Below are positions 12,002-21,921 of a stretch of DNA of 64,000 nt, in pieces. The notes under the pieces were generated by a model. It was not told the DNA's origin, ran no database searches, and worked only from the letters and a program-made list of their open reading frames with translations. Where the stretch lies: NCBI GenBank assembly GCA_958450365.1, contig CAUEEP010000939.1, forward strand, positions 372,001 through 436,000, written 5' to 3'. Each line of letters opens with the position of its first letter. The stretch's first letter is position 1. The DNA is from Mesorhabditis belari. Taxonomy: Eukaryota > Nematoda > Chromadorea > Rhabditida > Rhabditidae. A program made the position numbers and the translations under genes.

Positions 12002-14718
12002 ATGAAACGCAGTCGTCGTAGCTCAATTCCACCGAAACGTCTGACCTATTCGATGCCTTCAACTCCGACAAAATCCTCGAAATCAGCTCCAAATTCCACT
12101 CACACATCACCAACAAAAGAAGCTGCTTTACGCGTTCTCAAAAAAGCGCTTTCCAGAGAGAAAGTTGTAAAAGGTAAAGTCTAAAGTCTAAAGTCTAAAA
12201 GTCTAAAGGTCTAAAGTCTTCTAGGCTAAAAGGTAAAGATAAAGCTTCTCTAAAGGCTGTCAAAGATCGATCTAAAGGCTAAAGCAAAGCTTCTCTAATT
12301 AGGGAAAGGCTGTCAAAGATTAAAAGATCAAAAGCACTTTCCGTGGCCTTTTTTCGAATGCGACCAAACCCATCTTATAAAATCGTTCACGCTGAGTTCG
12401 AATCTGCTTTTAGTTTTTGCCTTCGAGGCTTGTAACGCAAGATATCTGGCTTACAAGTTTTGGTTGTATTTTTGATCTCTATTTGACCATCCTATCTGAT
12501 GGAATGGCTTCTACACCATAGGTATAAAGACCCTAGCCAGCATTGTCAGCCAGCCAGCATTGTCAGCCAGCCAGCATTGTCAGCCAGCCAGCATTGTCAG
12601 CCAGCCAGCATTGTCAGCCAGCCAGCATTGTCAGCCAGCCAGCATTGTCAGCCAGCCAGCATTGTCAGCCAGCCAGCATTGTCAGCCAGCCAGCATTGTC
12701 AGCCAGCCAGCATTGCCAGCCAGCCAGCATTGCCAGCCAGCCAGCATTGCCAGCCAGCCAGCATTGCCAGCCAGCCAGCATTGCCAGCCAGCCAGCATTG
12801 CCAGCCAGCCAGCATTGCAGATCCCATTCTTCCGTGGTCACCAGTTGGAAATAGGGAAGATCAAAAACTAGTGTGCCGCCGGGCCACGAACCCGCGATCT
12901 TTTACCACGACGCAACTCTGCTAACCATTACACCACGACGCACTTGGTCTCCCTTACTCCAGTGGGAGTTAAGCAACCGAAAAGGAACGAAAAGACTTTC
13001 CGGGCAGCCTAATAAACTAGAAATGAGTTCGGTCGGTCGTTCTTTGCGCTCCGACATCAACTAAGTCGATCTAGCACACTCAATTCCTCGTTTTTCTGGC
13101 AGCAGTTTGGTTTGGGGATTTGGGTGTGCCAGATCGATTTAGTTTACATCGGAGCGCAAAGAACGAAAAGAAACCCATGCCTATAATAGACTAAACATCT
13201 CAAAAAGCTACCGTACCCCATTGCCTTTTAAAGTAATAAGGAGCTTGACTTTTTGCACCTAAAGGCTCATCTAATGAAGCTGAATTTCACACATCTATCA
13301 ATGACTCTAGCTACCGTAAGATCAAAAAGACAACTGGCTTACCGTGGCTGGTTTACCGTGGCTGGCTTACCGTGGCTTTTCACTTTTCGATCGTCATCAA
13401 ACATCAAGCATTTCAGGGCTCAAATCGAAATGCATCTCGTTGCCATCATCGCCAAAAAAGGTGGCAAAGATTTCGATCAAGGTTTGTCAAATAAAAAACA
13501 TTCAACAATTTTTTTTTCCATTATCCATTTTTCCATTATCTATTTGCCAATATCTATTCTCTATTTTCACAAGAATTTCCCCAAATTTCAGCGTCAAAAT
13601 TTCGTCTTCAAGCCGCGTCGCTTTGGGCTCACCGACGAGAAACTCAAACAGATTCAAAAAGCCCGAGCCGAGATCATAAAAGCTGAGAAATCGGGAGACG
13701 ATGTGAGATTTTATTAGAGTGTATTCCTTATTTATTTATTTTTATTTATTACTTATTTATTTTATTAGAGTGTAAGCAATTACTCGAGTAAATTTGCATT
13801 GAACCAAGCAATTGAACCCTCGACCTTTTGCTTACCAGGCAGATGCTCTACCACCGAGCTATCGACGCCTTCTTTGCCTAGAAAGAAATAGGAAAGACAA
13901 GAAAGAGAAATTCACTTCCGATTGATTCTTAAAGAGATCCGAAAAATCCAAAAAATCCGAAAAACTCGAAAATCCGCATCCACTTTAGGCAATTCGAGAA
14001 GTCGTCGCCAAAACGCGTCAAGAAATTATCGTTGGAAATGAAACGGCTTCGGTAAGTGGTGCACTTTGTGCTCGAATCTGTAAACGCACTTTTGCATTGA
14101 ATGCATTTCGGTGCATTGAATTCTTTCTTGTGGCATTGCACCTTTGCTGCAAGAAGTAAGGAATTCAGTGTGTCAGAAAGGGTGTTTTTACAGATTTGAA
14201 CAAAACCTATCCAAAAATCACCCACTTCATTGTCAACTCTAGATGCAACGCAATCGAACAGGTCGCATGGTGCGACACACAAATAAAGTGTTCGTCTCGC
14301 ACATTCTCGTCAACACTTTCAACTACAACAAATTGAAGCCAAACGACGTAATGTTCACGAAATTTCAAATAATCTTCTTTCTTTAGCCAGTTTGCAATGT
14401 GAAGGGACAGATCTACTTTGATAAAGTCGAGGCGGGAAATCTCCGCTGGAAAGACATCGTAAATCTGAAGAAGAGGAAACTTTTGACGGGAAAACGTCAC
14501 AAAAGAAAAGGAAAGGGCAATAAAGTGAGTAATGCCTTATATTAGCTGTCCAGGCTGTTCAGGCCTTAATTACAATGCAGCCATTTCAGGAGTGTTCAAG
14601 TAGTGAAACCTCTTCGGTCAATGGCAAAGTCGAGCCAATCCAAGCACCGGAAATTTCTAATCACCAACCAACTGCCGCAGAAACGATCCAAGACAACAGT
14701 GATGAAGAAGAGCTATGA
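12002..14718 (+). CDS. Unrecognised basic 260-residue protein, 7 exons
   Basis: Exons: 12002-12173, 13417-13481, 13592-13702, 13989-14051, 14243-14347, 14387-14524, 14590-14718; total 783 nt, phases consistent. I do not recognise the family. The N-terminus is Ser/Pro/Lys-rich with STPTK, TSPTK and SSPKK, possible proline-directed kinase sites. A predicted helix follows around residues 90-125 (LTDEKLKQIQKARAEIIKA), then a domain with HTNKVFVSHILVNTFNYNK and KGQIYFDKV, a Lys/Arg cluster (KRHKRKGKGNK) that looks like a nuclear localisation signal, and an acidic end (DNSDEEEL). The ATG directly follows ttctctttttag, so it could be a trans-splice acceptor or an internal exon with a 5' exon missed. 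The end is convergent with the cyclophilin gene. The 1.2-kb first intron holds a minisatellite, a foldback and a tRNA-like sequence; intron 3 holds another tRNA-like sequence. Confidence 0.72.
12535..12820. repeat. Minisatellite, 17 bp (gccagccagcattgtca)
   Basis: About sixteen units. The first ten read ..attgtca.. and the last seven ..attgcca.., so the variant spread along the array. Open frames across it (PASIVSQPALSASQHCQ) are repeat artefacts. Confidence 0.9.
12866..12945 (-). tRNA. tRNA-like sequence, probably pseudogene
   Basis: The reverse strand reads an A-box-like gtggtgtaatggttagcag and a B-box-like gcgggttcgtggcc with 'ggcggcac' at the end. The B box is imperfect and the anticodon stem does not pair. 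Closely related sequences lie at 39628-39700 and 52515-52587. Confidence 0.45.
13036..13165. mobile_element. Short foldback (MITE-like), about 130 bp
   Basis: 'gttctttgcgctccgac' (from 13038) is inverted as 'cggagcgcaaagaac' (to 13162), with further imperfect pairing (taagtcgatctagcacac / tgtgccagatcgattta). Confidence 0.55.
13801..13869 (-). tRNA. tRNA-Thr(GGT)-like sequence, probably pseudogene
   Basis: The reverse strand reads tagctcggtggtagagcatc (A box) and an anticodon loop CTGGTAA giving GGT, flanked by a partly paired stem. The T arm is degenerate (gagggttcaattgcttgg) and no 3' acceptor strand matches GGCGTCG. It sits in an intron of the 260-residue gene. Confidence 0.45.
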
Positions 14719-15125
14719 AATTAAGATATCACTTATTGTACAGGATATTCGGTTGCAATTTTTAAATACAAGTTCGGATCTACTCTATTCAAACCGTACC
14801 ATCTTCACTTTGATAGATCTCTAACGTCTAATGATCACTAAACCTTTTCAAATCATTGCTTTCAATTTTGTATCTTTCGTTCACAACGGGTCCAATTAAC
14901 TTGTCACCAAATAAACTTTAAACACAGCCGTAACCGCAAATCCATAAATTCACACAACAACCGCATGTTTGTCAGAAGCCCTCACATTCTTTCGGTCGAC
15001 GCCCAAAACTTTGTTATGTCTCTAAAGTCTTTTATTTGTTCACAAAAAACTTTATTTACTTACAAACACAAGAGGGATTCAACAAAATGTATTACTAAAC
15101 ACCATTGAGCTTGCAAAGAAAAGAC

Positions 15126-15796
15126 CTAGAGCTGTCCACAATCCGAAATGGTCACCACCGCCGAAGTCTTCCCACTTTGCGAGCCATACGATTCGACGGT
15201 CTTGACAACATCAAGCCCTTCAACGACGCGTCCGAATACGACATGCTTTCCATCGAGCCAAGCAGTTTTCACGGTGCAGATGAAGAATTGAGAGCCGTTG
15301 GTGTTGGGGCCGGCATTAGCCTAAATAAAAACCATTTAAAGTCTCGAAAAATTTAATACTTAGGTGCTTAGCTCGATAGCATTTTTATAGATAAATTAAT
15401 TTGAGACTAAAGTGATTTTAATCCTACCATTGAAAGAACACCAGGCCCAGTGTGACGCTCCTTGAAGTTCTCGTCAGCGAATTTCTCTCCGTAGATCGAC
15501 TCGCCTCCAGTGCCATCTCCGTGAGTGAAATCTCCGCCCTAAACACACAAAAATCAATGAAAGTAAAAATATAGAAGCTATACCTGAAGCATGAATTGTG
15601 GGATAACGCGATGGAACTTGCAACCCTTGAAGTGAAGTGGCTTTCCGGATTTGCTGGCCAGTCCTTTCTCGCCGGTGCAGAGCGCGCGGAAGTTCTCGGC
15701 GGTCCTCGGCACGACGTCATTGTAGAGCTCCATGGTTATGCGGCCGACGGGCTTTCCACCAGCAGCAATGTCGAAGAAAACTTGAGGGCGACCCAT
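15126..15796 (-). CDS. Cyclophilin (peptidyl-prolyl cis-trans isomerase), 172 residues
   Basis: Cyclophilins catalyse cis-trans isomerisation of Xaa-Pro bonds; a protein of this size without signal peptide is expected in the cytosol. Exons from the start: 15584-15796, 15428-15538, 15126-15320; 519 nt. The catalytic segment [15 protein letters not shown] is intact (Arg63, Phe68, Met69, Gln71), as are NGSQFFICT and [10 protein letters not shown] (the cyclosporin-binding Trp). The insert [10 protein letters not shown] around residues 47-56 marks the divergent-loop type; length is as expected. A TTTTCAG acceptor lies 13 nt before the ATG on the coding strand, a possible 5' UTR intron or trans-splice site. 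It is divergent from POLR1E (750 bp apart) and convergent with the 260-residue gene. Very sure of family; which paralogue is not decided. Confidence 0.95.
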
Positions 15797-16059
15797 AATG
15801 ATTCGGTATCTGAAAATTAAGAAAAATTAGCTTCGATGGGCGGATTTAAACGAGAACTTGGGTGGATTTAAAAACGAAATTGTAGAGTTAATTGCGGGCG
15901 GACACCAAAAACGGGGAAAGTGGAGACGAAAATGACAAAATAAAATTTTTCCGGAGCTTCACCTAAACTTACAGTAATCAAAAAGATATTCAGTTTTTCA
16001 ATTCAATATTTTGACGCATTAATATTTACTTAAGCTCTTTCCTTTGCACTTGCTCATTC

Positions 16060-16150
16060 GGGAGTGGGACAAATGCGACCTTTTTTTTGCGCACCCGGAC
16101 ATTTGCGCACCTTTTTTTCCGCACCTTGCCCATTAGCGCACCTTTTTTCG
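16060..16150. mobile_element. Fragment of the 'gcgcacc' foldback MITE
   Basis: 'gggagtgggacaaatgcgac' and 'gcgcacccggacatttgcgc' match the ends of the fuller copies at 38260-38680 and 63050-63425. Here it lies in the shared upstream region of cyclophilin and POLR1E. The rest of 15797-16546 shows no feature. Confidence 0.65.
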
Positions 16151-16546
16151 CGTTTTAAAAAAAGCTCTAAAAAGCTAATATTAACCAATTTCTATTCCAA
16201 ATGTTGTTTTTCTAGGTAATTTGAGGGTGTCGAATTCAAATTTTGACATAACAGAGCGTGTGGAACGAATTTGAAAGACAAAACGACTAGATCAAATTAC
16301 AGAAAATTGTTGATTTTTCTCTTTGTATAACTCCGTCCGTTTGTTTGACGTTTGACTTTTTGAAAAAGCTTTCTCCTTTTTTGAATTGCTAAGTTACGTT
16401 AGCCATTGAAATTTGAGAAAAAAAAAGAAGCACAACAAAAGCTTTAAAATTAAATTAAATTAATTGAATTTCTAGTTGCTTTACCAGTTTTTTTTGTGCT
16501 TTGTTTTAGTAGCAGGTGAAAATTATCGAGATTTTGTTTTTTTCGG

Positions 16547-18309
16547 ATGGACACTCCTCAGAAGAATGGACCGCCACCCAAGGATATCGTCTGCCAGCTC
16601 GCCCACTCGACCATTTTTCAGTACCGCGGAGTAAGTGATTTTACGTTTATTTCCAAATTATAGTATTTTACGATAGTTAATCCGTTTTTCTTTTAGCTCA
16701 TCGTGTCCGAGACCGTCACGAATGGAGAAAAGGCCATCGTTTTCGACGAGTTGGTATGATGTATTTTGTCACGTTCTATCTTTTCCTTTTGAGGGCACCG
16801 ACAGTGTGACAATGTACGGAGTGATCGAGAAGGATACTGCGTACGACTACTGTATTGCGGCTGTGAATAAGCTAACGGGGGAAGTAAGTTTTTTGTCAGA
16901 TAGCGATATGATGTGTTTGAGATTGAATATCGACCCGCAGAGGTGTACAACGTCTCCGCGCGACATCGTGATTTGTTGCAGCTGGAGACTAGTCGAAGGT
17001 AAATTGTTTGTCGAGTCGATTTCAATTTTTCATTGGTTCAAAATCTTTTAGAGATTCGATTTTGAAGTCCACAGATGATCAATGGACCCCAAAAGCAGAG
17101 GATCGAAAGCGCAAGCGTCTTTCAATTACGACAACTTTTGGTGATTCTAAGAAGATGAAAGGCATGGACAAGGTTGAGAAAAAAGAACTAAACGAGGTAG
17201 GTTTTGTTAGTTTTTAGTTTTTTCATCTCTTTATTCTAGGAAGCAGCCGCTCAAATGAACAGCACACTGGTGTTGAATAGTCCGTCGGAGATGAACAAAT
17301 CTATGGGTATTGACGAAATTACAGCCATAAAAACTGAGGTAAGCTAGCGCGTCTTTGTTAATTTTTGTTTTTATTTTAGGAAGTCTCAAGCGTTTTGCCT
17401 AAAGCAAACATGGAGGCAATCTTAGGACGTGATGTGTATTCACTTTCCCTGTTTGTTACTGACGCAGATGTCGGTTACATTTAATTCGTTTTATTGAATA
17501 TTTTTAGATCGAAACTTTTGGAGAGACTTGTATCGCCGTCATGTCAAAGAAGTACAAAGATTTTGAGTACCCTTTTGGAGGGTCAACAAGAAATGGTTAA
17601 AGTTTTTTTGTAACTTGTGCAAAGTTAAATTTCAGATTTCCCACTGATGTATAAAGATTATCTAGAAGGACGAATCAAAGACCGAAAACAGTGTATTCTT
17701 TATTGTCTTTGTGCAGCGATGGGCTATGTGATACAGGTAGCTAGGTAAAATAGCCTGCTTGGATATTAAAAGTATAATTTAGATTGGTAAAAGAACCACA
17801 AAAATAACAAGCAATACGACAAAGAACAGCCCTTTTCCTATGATCATAATTGAGTGGGTTCAGCGGAAATATTTTGGTGGGCTTCAATTATCTAATTTGC
17901 TTCAACGCAATTTTTAGACAGTCAACCAACCATCGAGCGAAATGTCCGGGTACAACAGATCAACAGAAGTGAACTTGATCGTTTAGTTGTACATGCGTTG
18001 GCATTCGGCATGACAATCGGTAAGAAATCCTTTTTTGCATTGCATTCTCTTGTAGATCCCGATAATCGTATTTATCATGTTGAATGGGCGAATTACACAC
18101 GGATTGCGGCAAATCAACTGGAAAAGTTTGCGACTGCGCTGGGTGCACAAAAAGAATCATTACCAGAAAGTATGAAGCAGCTGAGAGGGTGAGTTCATGA
18201 TTTGAAAGTGTAAAATTGGGTTTTTAGGATGTATGCAATGGTATTGAAGGGACCACCCCAACCCCAATTCAGGAGAGGAGCCGGTCGAAGCCGTCGCGGG
18301 AAAAAGTGA
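16547..18309 (+). CDS. POLR1E: RNA polymerase I subunit RPA49 (POLR1E/PAF53), 413 residues
   Basis: RPA49 pairs with RPA34 on RNA polymerase I in the nucleolus and supports initiation and elongation of pre-rRNA transcription. Exons: 16547-16630, 16697-16753, 16794-16883, 16922-16998, 17052-17196, 17240-17338, 17380-17469, 17508-17595, 17636-17736, 17783-17876, 17918-18019, 18056-18188, 18228-18309; 1242 nt. Length is close to human POLR1E (about 420). The N-terminal dimerisation half has CIAAVNKLTGE then IEYRPAEVYNV, matching human FVGVLNKTSGQMEVYDAELFNM as I remember it, and a basic TFGDSKKMK stretch. The C-terminal winged-helix half has INRSELDRLVVHALAFGM. It ends in a GRSRRGKK basic tail. 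Introns are 40-60 nt. The next + strand gene starts only 227 bp downstream. Confidence 0.88.
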
Positions 18310-18536
18310 ATTTAAGGCCTTAATTCTTGAAATACTGGTGTTTTGTTTAATTTCTTGTTTGTTATAATTTTTTAGTTTGTTAAGTTTTTATTGTTGTACC
18401 GTATAAATTTTGAGATAGAATTGAGTATTTCGTTATGACGTCGGAACGTATTGAATACAATGAAAATGAGATATGATTTATTGACAAATGAATTTTTAGA
18501 CAAGAATAATCTTTGGGCTGAAAACTTATTAACAGC

Positions 18537-19439
18537 ATGGATTTTTTGAACGAGGTTTCCTCTTTTTGCTTAAAGGATTTATGCTTTTGTTTTTAGGACG
18601 ATACTCGCTCGATTGCTTCTTCGAAAAACACTCGTTTAATTGGTAGAGGCACTAATGCGGGGAAATGTAAAATCAATCGTAATTTAAACATTCCTTAAAA
18701 CTAATATAAAATTTTAGTAATGGGTAGTCCTTTAAAACTTAAGCCTGCATCTCAAGAAGGTGAACTGAACGAACGTGAGTTCCTTTTTTCTATGTAGCAC
18801 AGCACAATTTTAGTACGTGTAGTGTAAAACCATTAGCACCGGTTCAATTCTACTAATATTAATATTAATTTAGTTGTATCGGCTAAAAATGCGCAATCTG
18901 AACTGTTAGCAGTACAAATTGCCCAACTAATCGATGAACTGGAAGCAAGCAGCACTTCAAACGGTTCTCAAAAGATTGTTCAGCCAAGAGCAGGTTTCTT
19001 GTATCGTCTTATCAGAATTTATAAAGCTACTGTACACAATTTAAGCATTAAACTTTAGGCAAAAGAAAGCACTCTCCATCTCATGACAACAAGCATAAAC
19101 GCACTCGAAAGAATCGAGTGCCAGAAACACCAGACGAAAAGCTGAAGTTATTTTTACTTCAAATTTTCCCAGCACAAAACATGTATAGGCGATTGCGTAG
19201 AAGTTGCGATGATGAAGAGGTGATTGAGGGTACACCACCCGGCAAAATGAATCGTGGAAGAAACGGAAGAGTTGAGCAAAGGTTTGCTTTTTTTTGTTTA
19301 GCATTAAAACTCGATAAAACTTTACGATGAAATAAATTTTATACTATCGGAACTCGTCAAACGAAGCGAACAACTCGAAGCCGAAAGGATGAGCACGGCA
19401 ATTTCAGTTAAGAAAGCAAGCCGGTTATTGGTGTTCTAG
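18537..19439 (+). CDS. Duplicate of the Treslin C-terminal tail; last acceptor damaged
   Basis: Exons: 18537-18554, 18597-18666, 18718-18774, 18874-18993, 19059-19146, 19189-19281 and a probable last exon 19343-19439. It has only the tail of the neighbouring Treslin-like gene: IAQLIDELEAS (vs LDQLFDELNEP), NRVPETPDEKL (vs KIVPETPEKKL), EVIEGTPPGKM (vs EILATPIAKM), LSELVKRSE...KKASR (vs LSEVIRKSE...EKASR). The last two exons have the same lengths as their counterparts (93 and 97 nt). Before the last exon, the expected TTTTAG reads ttttat (19337-19342), so normal splicing looks impossible. Using the TTTAG at 19296-19300 instead ends the protein after five new residues. It starts 227 bp after POLR1E, compatible with an operon. 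It could be a decaying copy or a truncated regulator; the short first exon is the weakest part. Confidence 0.62.
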
Positions 19440-20139
19440 TTCGTTTTTCGAATTACCTGCGATATTTGACCTTAGAAAATTGTTTATATATTTTCGTTTT
19501 GTTGTTATAAGTTTATAAGTTACGTACGTATTTTGTTGTTGCAGGGGCAACCTCTATTTGTAAATAAACGTCTTTGTTTTTTTTTGTTTATTTAGAAGGG
19601 AAACATTGGTTGACCCAATTTTTGCCTTTAGTCGATTGTTCGGTTCGACATTTTGACTGGGCGTTTTGCCAGGCGAGTACAGCGTCTCCCTCTTTCTCTT
19701 TATTTTCTCACGCTTCTTTTTGGGTGGGGGCTGGTCTTGGCGATAATTCGGCGTCGAGAATCTCTCGCTTATCTATGCTCTCTCTAGTAGCAATAGAGAA
19801 TGTTTGTTCCTTTTGCCCCTTTACTCGACTGGAACGCTCATTTTTGTGGTCATTTTGTCTCATTTTTGACAGAAATTTCTTTGGGATATTGCTAATTTTT
19901 GGCAAAAAGAAGTGTTACTTGTTTTTTTTTCTGAAAATTTAACTTTATTTTGTTTTCGAGAATTTGTTGCGAAACAAAATTCCCTATACCGACGCCATAA
20001 TCAATCAATACCATGGCATTGATTTTTTGATTTAAAGTCAAACTTTTGCTAAGGTTCAAAATAGTACATGTGCTTTTGCTATTTTCAAAACCATTCTTTA
20101 GTGTACAAAAGCCAAGCCTTTATAACACTTTTTGTTCAG
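19440..20139. other. Intergenic, nothing recognised
   Basis: No supported gene or repeat. The ORF at 19574-19942 is low-complexity, T-rich and lacks splice or family support. A TTTGTTCAG acceptor at 20131-20139 precedes the next gene. Confidence 0.6.
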
Positions 20140-20142
20140 TGA

Positions 20143-21432
20143 ATGGTACGCCGTGGTGCGTCATCGGGTGGCGAAGAAACCCTGAAACAACCATCGAATC
20201 AGGGAAGCCGATCACTTCGACCACGATTTGACATTGAGATAGAGGACGGTGAGTTGTTAAACTGTTTTGATCATTAATATCCACGATTCGATAAGGATAA
20301 GGCAAATAGAATTTGTTCTGGTTTTCAAAATTAATCGAAAAATATGTAGGAATAGCTACATGGATTCCATTTTAGGTTTCCACTAGCATACTATTTGAGC
20401 CATAATACGCTTAAATGCTTGTGAGACCTTAAAATTATTGTTATGTATGGAAACTTTTCAATCACTTACAATTCAGGTGTTTCGCGAAGAGAACTCGAGC
20501 ACGCTCTTCGACTTTCTTTGGAAGAATCGCGAAAGAACGAAGATAAGAAGGTATCTTATTTTGTTTTATCCCTTACAGTTTTTGAATATAAAATTTTTGT
20601 TGTGTTCTTATCACGGATTTAATTACAGCCCAAGAAGAAAGAAGCGGCAAAGAAAGAAAAAGAAGTTCACGCTACACCCACAAAGAAAGCACCAGCCAAG
20701 CGACCGCCTCCCCCTGAGAAAAGTTTGATTTCAAAAAATATTCTTACGAAAGAGTGATTCAGAGGAAGCTCCTGCTGCAAAGGCACCACGAAAGGAAACA
20801 AAGAAGGCCGAGGCTAAGAAAGATAGCAGCAAAAAGAAGGTTTGAAATTGTGAACGTGGCAATATTAAACTCTAAATGAGAATGAACAATAGATGACTAC
20901 TAAGTTTGCACTTTAGTGTAAATGAATCGGCTAATTTTAGACAAGTTTTAATCAGTGTTTAATTTTTCGTTGCAGGTAGAACCCGAGGAAAGCGAGGGTA
21001 CAGAAGAAGAAACCCCGAAAGAGGCGAAGGGCAAAAAATCAGCAGCCCCCTCGAAAAACGCAAAGGTTGCCAACGAGAGGAAGACTACGGCAGGCAAGGA
21101 GCCCTCTGAGGCACTTTTTTTCAACGATGCACTATTATTCTTCCAAACACCAAGACTTCTGTCGCACTCGGCTTGTTAACACGTTAGCGCCACTATTACA
21201 TTTGCTGTTTGATTTTTTCTGAAAAGCGCATTAACATTTTTTAGTGTAATTGGATTTCCCAAAAGATTTAGTGTTTGCAGTCATTAAAAATTACTCATAC
21301 AACGGTTTCCTCACGTGTTAACATGCTCCGCTGAACTGTAACTTTGATACTTAAACAAACAATGTAGACTCATTTTAGAAGGCAAAAAAGGCCGCGGCGG
21401 CCGCAAAGCAGCGGGGGAGAGTAAATTTTTAA
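20143..21432 (+). CDS. Lys/Ala-rich protein, possibly RAD51AP1-like, about 178-193 residues
   Basis: Exons: 20143-20248, 20477-20550, 20629-20722, 20763-20839, 20976-21065 (or to 21110), 21379-21432. Residues 36-52 contain GVSRRELEHALRLSLEES, which resembles a ubiquitin-interacting-motif helix and also the N-terminal RDLEVALALSV segment of RAD51AP1 as I remember it. The rest is Lys/Ala/Glu-rich and probably disordered, ending KAKKAAAAAKQRGRVNF. Such composition suggests a chromatin-associated protein, but no enzymatic domain is visible, and I see no WVPP motif of vertebrate RAD51AP1. The fifth donor is ambiguous: AAG|GTTGCC or a rarer GAG|GCACTT, both in phase. The start ATG follows an acceptor-like TTTGTTCAG by three bases, as in trans-spliced nematode genes (no leader is visible). 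Confidence 0.6.
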
Positions 21433-21921
21433 CTGGTGCTTCCGATCTTGTAACGCTACTTGCTACTGCCACTGAGGTAAGCTAAATTACAAATATTCGA
21501 TAAAGTATTTGTTTTAATAAAGCTTATATTTCGTAAAGTATTTTTGAATCTTGCAGAAGCTTGATGCTCTATGTAAATGTCTTGATGATTAAAGTACTTA
21601 CGAGGATGCTCACGAGAATCTAGGGGCTCACTGAGCTCACTAGTAGTAACTGCAAAACTAAAATTTCCATATAATATCATCACAAGTGCCAAATGCAGTA
21701 GTTTTTGAATTTTCTTTTAAAAAGGTCTTCCAGTGTTTATTTTGTAACATTTAAATTTGCTAGCATTCCTTTGCCAATGCTTTATTTTAGATCCTCGGAC
21801 CTCAGTGTGACACCGCCTGATCATCAAATCTTCTCCCAAATATCTATTCAAGAACGATACTCTTATTCTCCCGTCTCTTTCAATATTTTTATTTGCCGTT
21901 TTTCTGCAAACTCATCAAACA

